Positions 18,249 to 27,684 of a stretch of 64,000 nucleotides of DNA are shown here, in pieces. The notes beneath the pieces were generated by a model that saw nothing but the letters and a program-made list of their open reading frames with translations, ran no database searches and was not told the origin of the DNA. Position numbers and translations under genes: made by a program. Origin of the DNA: Hyphomicrobiales bacterium (GTDB lineage: Bacteria > Pseudomonadota > Alphaproteobacteria > Rhizobiales > Rhizobiaceae); the NCBI GenBank assembly GCA_900473205.1, contig UCLB01000022.1, positions 124,001 through 188,000 on the forward strand, given 5' to 3'. The stretch's first letter is position 1, and each line of letters starts with the position of its first letter.

Positions 18249-18962
18249 TTAATCGACGCTCAGACGGTATCCGATGCCGCGCACGGTCTGCAAGTAAACC
18301 GGGTTTGCTGGGTCGTCTTCGATCTTGCGACGCAGCCGGTTGATCTGCACGTCGATGGTCCGTTCACCCACATCGGCATCCGCATCCACCAGTTCGTGGC
18401 GCGGAATGGTTTCACCGGCGCGCAGGGCAAAGAGCAGCATAATGTCCTGCTCGCGATCCGTCAGGCGAATGACTTCCGCACCGCGCCGCAACTCCTTGCG
18501 CGGAACCGAGAAATTGTACGGCCCGAAAATGATCTGCTCGATCTTCGGCGTATCGGGCGATGCGTTGCGCCGCAGAATGTTGTTGATGCGCAGCACCAGT
18601 TCCCGAGGGTCGAAAGGCTTGGGCAGATAATCATCCGCACCTGCCTCCAGTCCGGCAATGCGGGCGTCCGCTTCCGAGCGGGCGGTCAGAAGGATGACCG
18701 GTACCGACTTGTTTTCGTTGAGCGACCGCGTCAGCGATAGGCCGTTTTCGCCGGGCATCATCACATCGAGAATGAGGAGATCGAAGCGGATGCCCAGCAT
18801 CTTGCGGCGCGCTTCTGCCGCATCGGCAGCGGCGGTGATGCGATAACCCTTGTCACCGAGAAAGCGTTGGAGCAGATCGCGGATACGCGCGTCATCATCA
18901 ACGATCAGCAGGTGAGGGGCGTCGTCTTCCGCCAGTGGCTGTTTCGGTGCACCGCTTGGCAT
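18249..18962 (-). CDS. OmpR-family response regulator
   Basis: A 237-residue two-domain regulator: receiver domain (VDDDARIRD, phosphoacceptor Asp 66 in LLILDVMMP, Lys in PKPF) and a winged-helix DNA-binding domain (TDREQDIM ... RTIDVQINRLRRKI ... VRGIGYRL). The ATG at 18962 is preferred over an overlapping GTG at 18968 because the AAGGAG site, at the very end of the MarR gene, then has a 5-nt spacing. It is the cognate partner of the downstream EnvZ-like kinase. The signal is not evident from sequence. Confidence 0.95.
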   Translation of the reverse strand: MPSGAPKQPLAEDDAPHLLIVDDDARIRDLLQRFLGDKGYRITAAADAAEARRKMLGIRFDLLILDVMMPGENGLSLTRSLNENKSVPVILLTARSEADARIAGLEAGADDYLPKPFDPRELVLRINNILRRNASPDTPKIEQIIFGPYNFSVPRKELRRGAEVIRLTDREQDIMLLFALRAGETIPRHELVDADADVGERTIDVQINRLRRKIEDDPANPVYLQTVRGIGYRLSVD

Positions 18963-18964
18963 GA

Positions 18965-19492
18965 TCACTCCTTCCCCTCAATCGAGGGCGTGTCCGTTTT
19001 TTGGCCGTCCGTGATCGGGTCACGCATGCGGGCCAGAAATTCCCGCACGCAGGCGCGGGCTTCCGGCTGCATGGCCTCCAGCGCCCGGTCGATGCGTCGC
19101 GATTGCGGATCGCTCAGCGCCAGCGCCAGTTCACGGCCTGTCAATGTCGGGTAGAGCCTGCGCTGGCGGCGATCTTCCGGCCCGGCCATCTGGCGAATAT
19201 AACCGTCATCGATCAGCTGCTTCAACACCCGCGCAAGGCTCTGCTTGGTGATCTGCAACGTGTCCAGAAGATCGGCGACCGTCATGCCCGGTTGACGGCA
19301 GACGAAATAGACCACGCGGTGGTGTGCGCGGCCATAATCTAACTTGGAGAGAATGACGTCGGGGTCTGACACGAAATCCCGATAGGCGAAGAAGAATGCC
19401 TCGATCGTATCGAAGTCAATCTTGCCATCATCGACATGCGGAAGCGCTGGGGTTTGTTTGACGGCGGCCTTTTTCATCGACTGGGCAGGCAC
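18965..19492 (-). CDS. MarR-family winged-helix regulator
   Basis: A 175-residue regulator with a MarR core: VADLLDTLQITKQSLARVLKQLIDDGYIRQ as the recognition helix region and the wing GPEDRRQRRLYPTLTGREL. It starts at a GTG (19492) preceded by AAGAAGGA; no ATG is as well placed. It ends 2 bp before the response-regulator ATG, so it is the first gene of a three-gene operon with a two-component system. It may repress its own operon, but no operator was found by eye. Confidence 0.92.
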   Translation of the reverse strand: MPAQSMKKAAVKQTPALPHVDDGKIDFDTIEAFFFAYRDFVSDPDVILSKLDYGRAHHRVVYFVCRQPGMTVADLLDTLQITKQSLARVLKQLIDDGYIRQMAGPEDRRQRRLYPTLTGRELALALSDPQSRRIDRALEAMQPEARACVREFLARMRDPITDGQKTDTPSIEGKE

Positions 19493-19740
19493 TGTCGTTC
19501 CTTCTTATCGTTATCAACCGCCACCGCGCCGCCTTGTATTAAACCGGCTAAGCGGTGGATTTCCTCGTTTTCGAACGTTCTGTCGTCAAAACCGGACCCG
19601 GTCTGGAGCGACGTGGTGCAGACTATCCGAAAATCCGCGATGCCGGGAGGATGCCCGCAATCATTTTCTGTTGCGTTCGATAATATGCCGCTGGTTGAAC
19701 ATCAACGATATTATGCGGTTTTCATGGTCGTAAACGCAAA

Positions 19741-19770
19741 AAGAGCGCGGACTGGCCGCGCTCTTTTCAT
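19741..19770. terminator. Bidirectional intrinsic terminator
   Basis: A perfect 10-bp stem (19741-19750 with 19756-19765, loop 5 nt) has T-rich flanks on both strands. On the minus strand it ends the SH3-protein gene, whose stop codon is at 19791. Confidence 0.9.
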
Positions 19771-19790
19771 ATCGATTCTAGCTGTCTCGT

Positions 19791-20390
19791 TTACTCGTAA
19801 ACGTAGACGATGCGGCGTGTGCTTGGTTCTACCAGAACGCGGCGGTCGTTAACGCGCACATAGCTGTATTCATAGTCGGGGATCGTCACCAGTTCCGCGC
19901 TTTCGGGAAGGGTCTCACCGATGGCGACGTCACCTTCGACGCGAACGACGCGTGCCGGGTGCTTGTCGATATAGGTGATGACGTTTTCTGGTGGGTTCAC
20001 CTCACCGACACGGCCAAGGTTCGGGTCACCGGGGTTCGGTTCGGCCTGAACGCTGGACGTCTTTTCATAGGTGACGACCGGCACGTTGATGTCGGCACGA
20101 CGTTCGTGGAGAATGACCGGCGAACCTTCATACATGACATTCAGGTAATCGGCATTGGCCCAGCCGCGAAGGCCGTTCACCTCAATGCGGCACCATGCGC
20201 TACCGTCCAGACATCCGTCCAGAACCGCGTCACTGCCGCGTGTTGCCAGACCGACTTCTGGGTAATCTTCGCCTGGACCCGACCGCACAGAGATATCGGA
20301 GGCCGTGGTGGCAACCATTGCCGCATTCGCATATCCAGCAAGCAGCGTAAGTGCGCCGCCAGCGATCATAAGTTTCAGCTTCTTGTTCAT
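19791..20390 (-). CDS. Exported SH3b-domain protein with DUF1236-like C-terminus
   Basis: A 199-residue secreted protein. The start MNKKLKLM at 20390 has a GGAGCGAGACA site; a longer frame to 20426 is rejected. A signal peptide ending YANA is followed by a bacterial SH3 domain (about 22-80: DISVRSGPGEDYPEVG ... CRIEVNGLRGWANADYL), which commonly binds peptidoglycan. The C-terminal third (GETLPESAELVTIPDYEYSYVRVNDRRVLVEPSTRRIVYVYE) matches the DUF1236-type repeat common in rhizobia. It likely works in the periplasm or cell wall. It is a single gene with its own terminator. Confidence 0.88.
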   Translation of the reverse strand: MNKKLKLMIAGGALTLLAGYANAAMVATTASDISVRSGPGEDYPEVGLATRGSDAVLDGCLDGSAWCRIEVNGLRGWANADYLNVMYEGSPVILHERRADINVPVVTYEKTSSVQAEPNPGDPNLGRVGEVNPPENVITYIDKHPARVVRVEGDVAIGETLPESAELVTIPDYEYSYVRVNDRRVLVEPSTRRIVYVYE

Positions 20391-20601
20391 TGTCTCGCTC
20401 CTTTGAAGACTGGTCCAAGAACGCATGAGTTACAGGTCTGTTCCCGTTTTCGTGATTGCTAAAGTTTAAGCCGCACCGTTCCAACAGCCAAAGCTCTGAC
20501 CTTTCAAAGACTTTAAGGCGTTCGATAATCTCTGGAGTTTTATTGTGCGGCCCGATCTGCCGGTCTATAGAAAGGCCCTGTTTTTGTGAAAAGGAGAGAC
20601 C

Positions 20602-21294
20602 ATGGGCAAGTTACAGGCAGGCATTATTCCCGTGACGCCATTTCAGCAGAACTGCACCATTCTCTTCGATGAAGACACCAAAGAAGGCGTGATTGTCGAT
20701 CCCGGCGGGGATGTGGATGTCATCGTCCAGACCGTGGCCGAAAACGGCATTACGCTGAAGGAAATCTGGCTGACGCATGGGCATCTCGACCATGCAGGCG
20801 GCGCCAAGGAACTGAAAGAAAAACTGTCGCTGCCCATCATTGGCCCGCATGAGGATGACAAGCCGCTGCTTGAGCGCATTGAAACGCAGGCGCAGAAATA
20901 CGGCATCACCGGCCTGCAAAACGTGCTGCCTGATCGCTGGTTAAACGATGGCGACACAGTCTCCTTCGGCGAGCATCGCTTCGAAGTCTACCATTGCCCC
21001 GGCCATGCGCCTGGCCATGTCATCTATTACAACCGCGAACAGGCTTTTGCCCATGTCGGCGACGTGCTGTTTTCCGGCTCCATCGGTCGCACCGATCTTC
21101 CCGGCGGCAACCACGCACAGCTTCTAGCCTCCATCCGTGACAAGGTTCTGCCACTGGGTGATGAGATCGGCTTCATTTGCGGCCATGGTCCCGGCGGCCG
21201 CATCGGCGAAGAGCGCAGGACGAACCCGTATTTGCAGGGAATTTATGCGGACCAGACTGGTGCAGCGGCGGGTGATATGGACAAGTCGATCTGA
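20602..21294 (+). CDS. Metallo-beta-lactamase fold hydrolase, glyoxalase II-like (YcbL type)
   Basis: A 230-residue cytoplasmic zinc hydrolase with the motif THGHLDHAGG (His 59, His 61, Asp 63, His 64), a further His in YHCPGHAPGHV, the Asp in HVGDVLFSGSIGR and a final His in FICGHGPGG. The length and lack of the GloB C-terminal helical domain place it with YcbL-type glyoxalase II proteins, which split S-lactoylglutathione and related thioesters. The ATG follows AAAGGAGAG. It is a single gene with no functional neighbour that narrows its substrate. Confidence 0.9.
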   Translation: MGKLQAGIIPVTPFQQNCTILFDEDTKEGVIVDPGGDVDVIVQTVAENGITLKEIWLTHGHLDHAGGAKELKEKLSLPIIGPHEDDKPLLERIETQAQKYGITGLQNVLPDRWLNDGDTVSFGEHRFEVYHCPGHAPGHVIYYNREQAFAHVGDVLFSGSIGRTDLPGGNHAQLLASIRDKVLPLGDEIGFICGHGPGGRIGEERRTNPYLQGIYADQTGAAAGDMDKSI

Positions 21295-21346
21295 CGCTGG
21301 ATCGCATCAGCGCCTTATTCTTTCTAGCTTATCTCGCTAAGGTGGG

Positions 21347-21724
21347 TTATGGCGGGCCGCGCCTTCTAATCTTCGAGATGTCAGTCAGGAATGCCGCGAA
21401 AACCGCAGTGTTTTGAGTGTAAGTATGCAAATAGTATTTCTTATCGAGCAGGAATATTATTTGGCTTATTGAAGTGTTCTTGTCTGCGGTTTTCACCTTG
21501 TCGATGAACTCGGCTAGGCCCGGGCATTCTATATCTCGATCCTTTAAGTGGCTGGATCGCACTGCCCAAAAATGCATATCGACGACTTTGACATGAACTG
21601 CTGGACCAAGCTGCGATATGTCTTGCGAGTGCGCAATTGCATCGGCAATTGGGATCATGCAGTTTTGAAGCGCGAACTCACTAACATGTTTTAGCAGATC
21701 AAGCAGTTCGTCGGTGATCGTCAT
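21347..21724 (-). CDS. Hypothetical protein, 125 residues
   Basis: The start at MTITDELLDLLKHV (21724) has a GGAG site. A longer frame to 21772 runs through the cspA terminator and is rejected. The product is helical and soluble, with segments such as HVKVVDMHFWAVRSSHLKDR and SQIIFLLDKKYYLHTYTQNTAVFAAFLTDISK. No domain or family is recognised. Base usage is more AT-rich than its neighbours. It lies immediately after the cold-shock gene terminator, so it is probably transcribed independently. It could be a recently acquired gene of unknown function. Confidence 0.5.
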   Translation of the reverse strand: MTITDELLDLLKHVSEFALQNCMIPIADAIAHSQDISQLGPAVHVKVVDMHFWAVRSSHLKDRDIECPGLAEFIDKVKTADKNTSISQIIFLLDKKYYLHTYTQNTAVFAAFLTDISKIRRRGPP

Positions 21725-21740
21725 ATGCTCCAGCCCCAGA

Positions 21741-21766
21741 CAAAAAAACCCGGCATTCCTGCCGGG
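21741..21766 (-). terminator. Intrinsic terminator of the cold-shock gene
   Basis: Arms 21749-21755 and 21760-21766 (7 bp, extended by the flanking G-C) enclose a 4-nt loop. On the minus strand they are followed by a run of seven T. It lies about 30 bp after the cold-shock stop codon. Confidence 0.9.
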
Positions 21767-21795
21767 CTTCAACTAGAAGAGAAAGTCGTTAGGGT

Positions 21796-22011
21796 TCAGC
21801 CATCAATCTGAAGATTGACTGCCTTCGGCCCTTTGCCGCGACGATCCGGTTCAGTGTCGAAGCTCACTTTCTGGTTTTCTGAGAGTGCGGACAGGCCGGA
21901 GGCCTGTACGGCAGAGATGTGAACAAAGATATCGGCGCCACCATTGTCTGGCTTGATGAAGCCGAAGCCCTTGTCGGTATTGAAGAATTTAACGGTGCCA
22001 GTCTCGGCCAT
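21796..22011 (-). CDS. cspA: Cold-shock domain protein (CspA family)
   Basis: A 71-residue single cold-shock domain protein. It has RNP1 (KGFGFIKPD) and RNP2 (DIFVHISAV) nucleic-acid-binding motifs within a five-strand OB fold. Such proteins bind single-stranded RNA and DNA and act as RNA chaperones; some are cold-induced, others constitutive. The ATG follows an AAGGACC site. The long upstream gap without genes could hold a regulated 5' leader, as is common for csp genes. Confidence 0.95.
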   Translation of the reverse strand: MAETGTVKFFNTDKGFGFIKPDNGGADIFVHISAVQASGLSALSENQKVSFDTEPDRRGKGPKAVNLQIDG

Positions 22012-22453
22012 GCATCAGGTCCTTTTCGCTCTGCCCGTGTTCAGCTCCAGGCAGCATTACAGTTTTGCCCGTGAGGGCGTACGGCAGGCAGTTTTTGATA
22101 ATTGAGAAAATGGACCTTCGCGTGGAAAGCTTTTGACGTTCTGATCAACGTTATTTTGTCCCCGCTGCCCGGAGTTTTTTATCCCCGGAGCACTTGTTTT
22201 ATAGGCCTTCCCATGCTCGCAACTTGCCCGAACCGCAACAGATTGCTGTGTTTATTTAAAATTGGCAAGCGAAAGTTTTTAGACATGCAGAAAGCCCGCC
22301 AGCCGCTGTAAATGCGGCTTACGTCAGGACTGGCAGAATTTTTCGTCTGTTTTCGCAGTTGTGAAACGAAAACATCGCTGGCGATGAAATTTCGCGCTCA
22401 TTTTCGCGCGAAAAGAGTAAATTTTCACTCAATATAGAAAAGCGCAGAAATGC
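22012..22453. other. Hairpin-rich intergenic stretch between cspA and the EamA transporter gene
   Basis: No convincing gene. Features seen are a nested stem (22298-22302 with 22330-22334 outside 22301-22306 with 22314-22319) followed by ATTTTT, an inverted repeat CATCGC/GCGATG (22372-22385), the 14-bp palindrome ttttcgcgcgaaaa (22401-22414), and a repeated CCGGAG element near 22171-22192. The nested stem with its T-run could end a plus-strand short transcript. The cspA-proximal part should contain the cspA promoter and leader. Confidence 0.45.
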
Positions 22454-23356
22454 TTATGTTTCTGCCATCATACGGCTATTTCGTCGTTTTGATAGCTCCG
22501 GGATCAGCTCAACCAGCAAAATCGCGGCAAAAATGATCGCGCAACCGACATATCCGGCAGTCGGAATTGTTTCATGCAGAAAGATCGCAGCAAAAAGAGC
22601 CCCGAATAAGGCCTCCGACGACAGGAAGATCGCCGCCTGCGGCGCTGTGGTATAACGCTGCCCGATAACCTGCAACACGAATGCCAGCCCGGATGACACC
22701 AGCCCGACATAGAGAATCTCGGTGATCGAGGAGGCGATGGCGGTATAGTTGATCGGCTCCACGAAAACGCCGATCAGCATGCTGAGCCCGGCGCAGACCG
22801 CAAACTGCGTGCAGGAGAGCGCCAGCGGCCTGTTGCTCTGCATGACGAAACGGCCAGCAAGCGTGATCTGGATGGCCCAGAAAACGGCGCAAGTGATGCT
22901 CAGCATATCGCCCGTCGTCAGGCGGGAAATCGCTCCACCAGAGAGAAGGAAGATGCCGGTCAGCATCATCAGCGCGCCCGGCCAGACAATCCAGTGCGGA
23001 TTGCGACGATAAATGATGACGGCGATGACAGGGACGAAGATGACGTAGAGCGCGGTCAGAAAGCTGGAATTGGTGACACTCGTCGTCAGCAGTCCCACCT
23101 GCTGTGTGGTGGCGCCCATGAAAAGGGCAAGTCCGACCCAGACGAAGGTCTTCATCTCTCCAGCGGTAGGGGCTGACTTCATCCGGCGGCTTTCCATCAT
23201 GGCGGAGGGCAGGACAGCCAGCGCGGCGATTGCAAAGCGCAGGCCGACGAACCAGAACGGGCCTATGCTTGCCATGGCGGTCGATTGCGCCACGAAACCA
23301 CCACCCCAGATAGCTGCGGCGAGCAAGAGAACGAGATTGGCCTGAATACGCGTCAT
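22454..23356 (-). CDS. EamA/DMT-family transporter
   Basis: A 300-residue integral membrane protein with about ten hydrophobic segments arranged as two EamA repeats (about 5-140 and 150-287). The first repeat begins with AAAIWGGGFVAQS and the second carries LVSSGLAFVLQVIGQRYT and the family-typical SSEALFGALFAAIFLHE. DMT members export or import small metabolites such as amino acids, nucleobases and drugs; no substrate can be inferred. It stands alone, transcribed away from the flagellin gene. Confidence 0.9.
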   Translation of the reverse strand: MTRIQANLVLLLAAAIWGGGFVAQSTAMASIGPFWFVGLRFAIAALAVLPSAMMESRRMKSAPTAGEMKTFVWVGLALFMGATTQQVGLLTTSVTNSSFLTALYVIFVPVIAVIIYRRNPHWIVWPGALMMLTGIFLLSGGAISRLTTGDMLSITCAVFWAIQITLAGRFVMQSNRPLALSCTQFAVCAGLSMLIGVFVEPINYTAIASSITEILYVGLVSSGLAFVLQVIGQRYTTAPQAAIFLSSEALFGALFAAIFLHETIPTAGYVGCAIIFAAILLVELIPELSKRRNSRMMAET

Positions 23357-23690
23357 GGGTCACCAGAAAAGAACGGCCCCGCCACCGTGAACGTCGATGT
23401 TTTGAATATGGCTTGATGCCGGGTTTGGCGGTGCTCTACCAATTAAGCACACAAGCAGCAAGGCATGGTCCTAATGGGACCGTAGCGGTCCATTCATAAT
23501 ATTTTCCCCTTAACGCTGCACATTATGTCCTATTTCGAATTTCTACCGATAGATAGATTCCTATTAAAGCGAGTATTAAAATTATAACGGGAGAATCTTA
23601 TCATACCTATTTTTATAGTAGAATTTTTAATCCTCTATTCAGCATTCCCCGGCAGTATTTACTCGTATTTTTAGGGCGTGCAGGTTTGTT
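23357..23690. other. AT-rich upstream region of the flagellin gene
   Basis: No intact gene. It contains a tRNA-Trp-like relic (23419-23448), competing short hairpins built from GGTCC/GGACC near 23467-23491, and about 200 bp of strongly AT-rich DNA ahead of the flagellin ATG in which the promoter must lie. I could not assign a promoter class by eye. Confidence 0.45.
23419..23448 (-). pseudogene. Possible relic of a tRNA-Trp gene (D-arm and anticodon region)
   Basis: Read on the minus strand, GCTTAATTGGTAGAGCACCG differs from a typical bacterial tRNA-Trp D-arm at one base. It is followed by CCAAACCCGG, resembling the CCA anticodon loop and 3' stem after loss of about four bases. The acceptor stem and T-arm are not found, so it cannot be functional. 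The similarity was judged from memory and could be chance. Confidence 0.35.
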
Positions 23691-24704
23691 ATGACGAGTA
23701 TTTTAACCAATTCATCAGCGATGGCTGCCCTTTCGACGTTGCGAAAGATTAACGCCGATCTCGCGACCACGCAGACAAATATTTCAACGGGCTATCGTGT
23801 TCAGCAGGCGTCTGATGACGTGGCATACTGGTCGATTGCCACAACCATGCGCTCAGACGAAACAGCACTTTCAGCGGTACAGGACGCGATGGGCGTCGGT
23901 GCGGCAAAAACCGATGTTGCCTATGCGGGGATGGAGTCTGCCATCGAGCTGGTGTCGGAATTCAAGGCCAAACTCGTTCTGGCATCGGAGCCCAGCGCCG
24001 ACAAGCTCAAGATTAATGACGAGCTGACCAAACTCAAGGAGCAGCTTCGCGCCGTTGCCGGTGGGGCAAGTTTCAACGGCGAAAACTGGCTTAAATTCGA
24101 TACGGATGAAGATCCTATGCAGATTGGTAATCCGACGGTCGTGAGCTCATTTGTGCGCGGCGATGACGACTCGGTCTTCTTACAGACGATGACGTACGAT
24201 AAGATCGATTTTCCTGCCTGGCCTTACTCTGATGCGTTGATCGATGATTCATCGGAAACCCATGGCGAATTCGGTATCCTGACTACGGATACGTACGCTT
24301 GGAATCTCGGACTTTCCACGGGTTATATGCTGATTCAGGGGAAGGGAACCGGGACCACCTACACCGGATCGCCAGCATTGCCACAGGTCGAGATCGGTCT
24401 CACCGAAACGACGACCCAGCAAGAGATCGACGATATGATGTCTGTGGTAGAGTACATGCTGAGCGATATGCAGGACAGCGCGGCTAAGATTGGCGCGCTG
24501 GGCATGCGAATCGACCTTCAGGATGATTTCGTCGGCAGTCTTCGCGATTCCCTGAAAAGCGGTGTCAGTCGTTTGGTCGACGCCGACTTGGAGGAGGAGT
24601 CAAGCCGCCTGAGTGCTCTGCAAAGCCAGCGGCAGCTTGGTGCTCAATCGCTTTCGATTGCGAATAACAGTTCCCAGACTTTGCTCACTCTGTTTCGTTC
24701 GTGA
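23691..24704 (+). CDS. Flagellin
   Basis: A 337-residue flagellin with the conserved D0/D1 ends: N-terminal MTSILTNSSAMAALSTLRKINADLATTQTNISTGYRV and C-terminal ALQSQRQLGAQSLSIANNSSQTLLTLFRS. The variable middle (about 140-265) is short and unusual in content (RGDDDSVFLQTMTYDKIDFPAWPYSD). It closely follows the pattern of rhizobial FlaA-D, where several flagellins build a complex filament. No other flagellar gene is in the window, so this is an orphan copy. The upstream DNA and some codon use are AT-rich compared with neighbours. Confidence 0.93.
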   Translation: MTSILTNSSAMAALSTLRKINADLATTQTNISTGYRVQQASDDVAYWSIATTMRSDETALSAVQDAMGVGAAKTDVAYAGMESAIELVSEFKAKLVLASEPSADKLKINDELTKLKEQLRAVAGGASFNGENWLKFDTDEDPMQIGNPTVVSSFVRGDDDSVFLQTMTYDKIDFPAWPYSDALIDDSSETHGEFGILTTDTYAWNLGLSTGYMLIQGKGTGTTYTGSPALPQVEIGLTETTTQQEIDDMMSVVEYMLSDMQDSAAKIGALGMRIDLQDDFVGSLRDSLKSGVSRLVDADLEEESSRLSALQSQRQLGAQSLSIANNSSQTLLTLFRS

Positions 24705-24739
24705 TTTGAGTGGTGGCCCATATCTGAGCTTGCCTCGCT

Positions 24740-25051
24740 TCAACGCACCTTTTTTCGGTTGGCGCTTTCACGGATTGTGGTCATCGTCAGAACGACGCCG
24801 CCTGCGGCGAGCGTGAAGAAGCCCATCGTCAGCAGCACGATGACGAAAATGCGGTCGGACGCCTTGGAGATCGGGGCAGAGGCGATAGATGAGGTCGTCA
24901 TCGGATCGACCATTTCCGCAGCGTGGGACGTCGTGGCAAGTCCTGCTGCCATGGTGACAATAACAACAATAGCGGCCAGTGCCATCCACAGCGAAAAAAG
25001 CATTCTTTGCGTTCTCAGCCGGTCTGCCGAATTCCGATCATTGAGAAACAT
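24740..25051 (-). CDS. Hypothetical small membrane protein
   Basis: About 103 residues from the ATG at 25051 (a longer frame to 25111 adds a poor N-terminus). There are two hydrophobic segments, residues ~16-40 (LFSLWMALAAIVVIVTMAAGLATTSHA, possibly a signal anchor) and ~66-92 (IFVIVLLTMGFFTLAAGGVVLTM), with a Thr/Ser-rich link. No domain is recognised. It converges on the flagellin gene with a 35-bp gap and is not obviously linked to it. Confidence 0.55.
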   Translation of the reverse strand: MFLNDRNSADRLRTQRMLFSLWMALAAIVVIVTMAAGLATTSHAAEMVDPMTTSSIASAPISKASDRIFVIVLLTMGFFTLAAGGVVLTMTTIRESANRKKVR

Positions 25052-25243
25052 TGTTCCGGTCCCTTGTGCACATTTTTGCGCGTCTACTTCGCTCGCATGT
25101 CGGCATTGCAACGCACCGCTGAAATTTGCGCGACATGCTTTAAAATTGGCTTCGAAGTGGACGGCTTGTGGACCGAATTCAGACAGTCCGGCGTATTTAT
25201 TGTGGCGATATCAAGGCGGCGGTTAACAGCTGTTAAACAGTCG

Positions 25244-26161
25244 TCATATTCCGCGTTTTCCGAAGGTTCGCACGGGCTTTGGGCCACGCGGTTCAGGTCT
25301 CGTATGAAGACGTGGAGGTTGGGGCGAGGGAGCACTGAAAAGGGCAGCTCGGGTGCTACCCAGCAGCTCTGGAAAGCGCTCATTGAAGGTGGTGGGTGCG
25401 AGTTCCGGTCGTGCGAGCGCATAGCCCTGCATCAGGGAGACGCCGAGGTCGAGGCAGAGTTCGATCTCGCGCTCATCCTCCAGCGCTTCGAAGATCGGCT
25501 CGATGCCCTCGCTGGCGAATTGCTGGACGATGACGCGCAGCAGGGCGGCACCGGCGGAATTGCGCATGAAATGGCGTGCCCATGCGGCTTCGAACTTGAC
25601 GTAATCTGGCTTGATCAGCTTCACGCGCTCTATATCGGAATCGCCCGCGCCATAATCGGCAATGGCGACGCGAAAGCCCATGGCACGCATATGCTCGGCA
25701 AAGTCGGCGACGAGGCGTGTTTCGGAGCCCTGATTGTCTGCGACTTCGCAGACGATCCGATCCGGCGACATGCCTGCCTCATGTGCAGACAGGCGCATGC
25801 GCTCGACTTCCTGCCGCATCTTGGCCGGTGTGCGAAACAGACCGGGATGGAAGTTGACGAAGATGCGGGCGCGGGAGCGTTCCAGCGCGCCGGTGTTGAG
25901 AATGTGGATGGTGCGCAAAATGCTGTCGATGGCTTCGATATCGTCGGGATGCACCTGCGCGAAGAGCTGCGCCGGCGGCACTAGGTCCGTGCCCTGATAG
26001 GGTCGTACGAGACCTTCGAAGGAATCGATATCGAAACGCCCATCTGACAGGCGGCGGAAAATCGGCTGAAGTGCGGATTTGAGGGTGAAGGGCGCATAGG
26101 TCGTGGACCAGGAACCATCGGTTTCGCGCGCAAGATTTGAGAAAATGCTTTTCGGTGCCAC
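25244..26161 (-). CDS. EAL-domain protein with degenerate active site
   Basis: A 305-residue soluble protein consisting of one EAL domain (about 25-255) and a Pro/Arg-rich tail. EAL reads EGL (Glu 49). Asn 103 (FVNFHP), Glu 139, Lys 189, Glu 225 and Gln 245 keep family positions. The paired metal-binding Asp residues of DDFGTG are replaced by Ala-Asp at 168-169 (ADYGAG), and KID reads KFE. Phosphodiesterase activity is therefore doubtful; it may bind c-di-GMP or act through protein contacts. The start is a GTG at 26161. It has no neighbouring GGDEF gene. Confidence 0.85.
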   Translation of the reverse strand: MAPKSIFSNLARETDGSWSTTYAPFTLKSALQPIFRRLSDGRFDIDSFEGLVRPYQGTDLVPPAQLFAQVHPDDIEAIDSILRTIHILNTGALERSRARIFVNFHPGLFRTPAKMRQEVERMRLSAHEAGMSPDRIVCEVADNQGSETRLVADFAEHMRAMGFRVAIADYGAGDSDIERVKLIKPDYVKFEAAWARHFMRNSAGAALLRVIVQQFASEGIEPIFEALEDEREIELCLDLGVSLMQGYALARPELAPTTFNERFPELLGSTRAALFSAPSPQPPRLHTRPEPRGPKPVRTFGKRGI

Positions 26162-26244
26162 GGCGTCTTATCCGGAAAATCATTTCAACCGTGCGATCAT
26201 AGCATGGAAAGCGTTACGCGCCAGTTAAGCAAAAGTTAAAATAG

Positions 26245-27633
<1,389 letters not shown>

Positions 27634-27653
27634 GCATTGAATGTTCTGTGAAA

Positions 27654-27681
27654 AAGCCCGGCAGCGATGCCGGGCTTTTTT
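27654..27681 (+). terminator. Intrinsic terminator of aatA
   Basis: Arms 27654-27663 and 27668-27677 form a perfect 10-bp stem with a GCGA loop, followed by six T in total. It lies just before the end of the convergent antiporter gene. Confidence 0.93.
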
Positions 27682-27684
27682 GTT

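Noticed and set aside
22102-22311. A 69-codon plus-strand frame upstream of cspA
   Set aside because: Poor start, no family and overlap with hairpin-rich DNA that looks non-coding.
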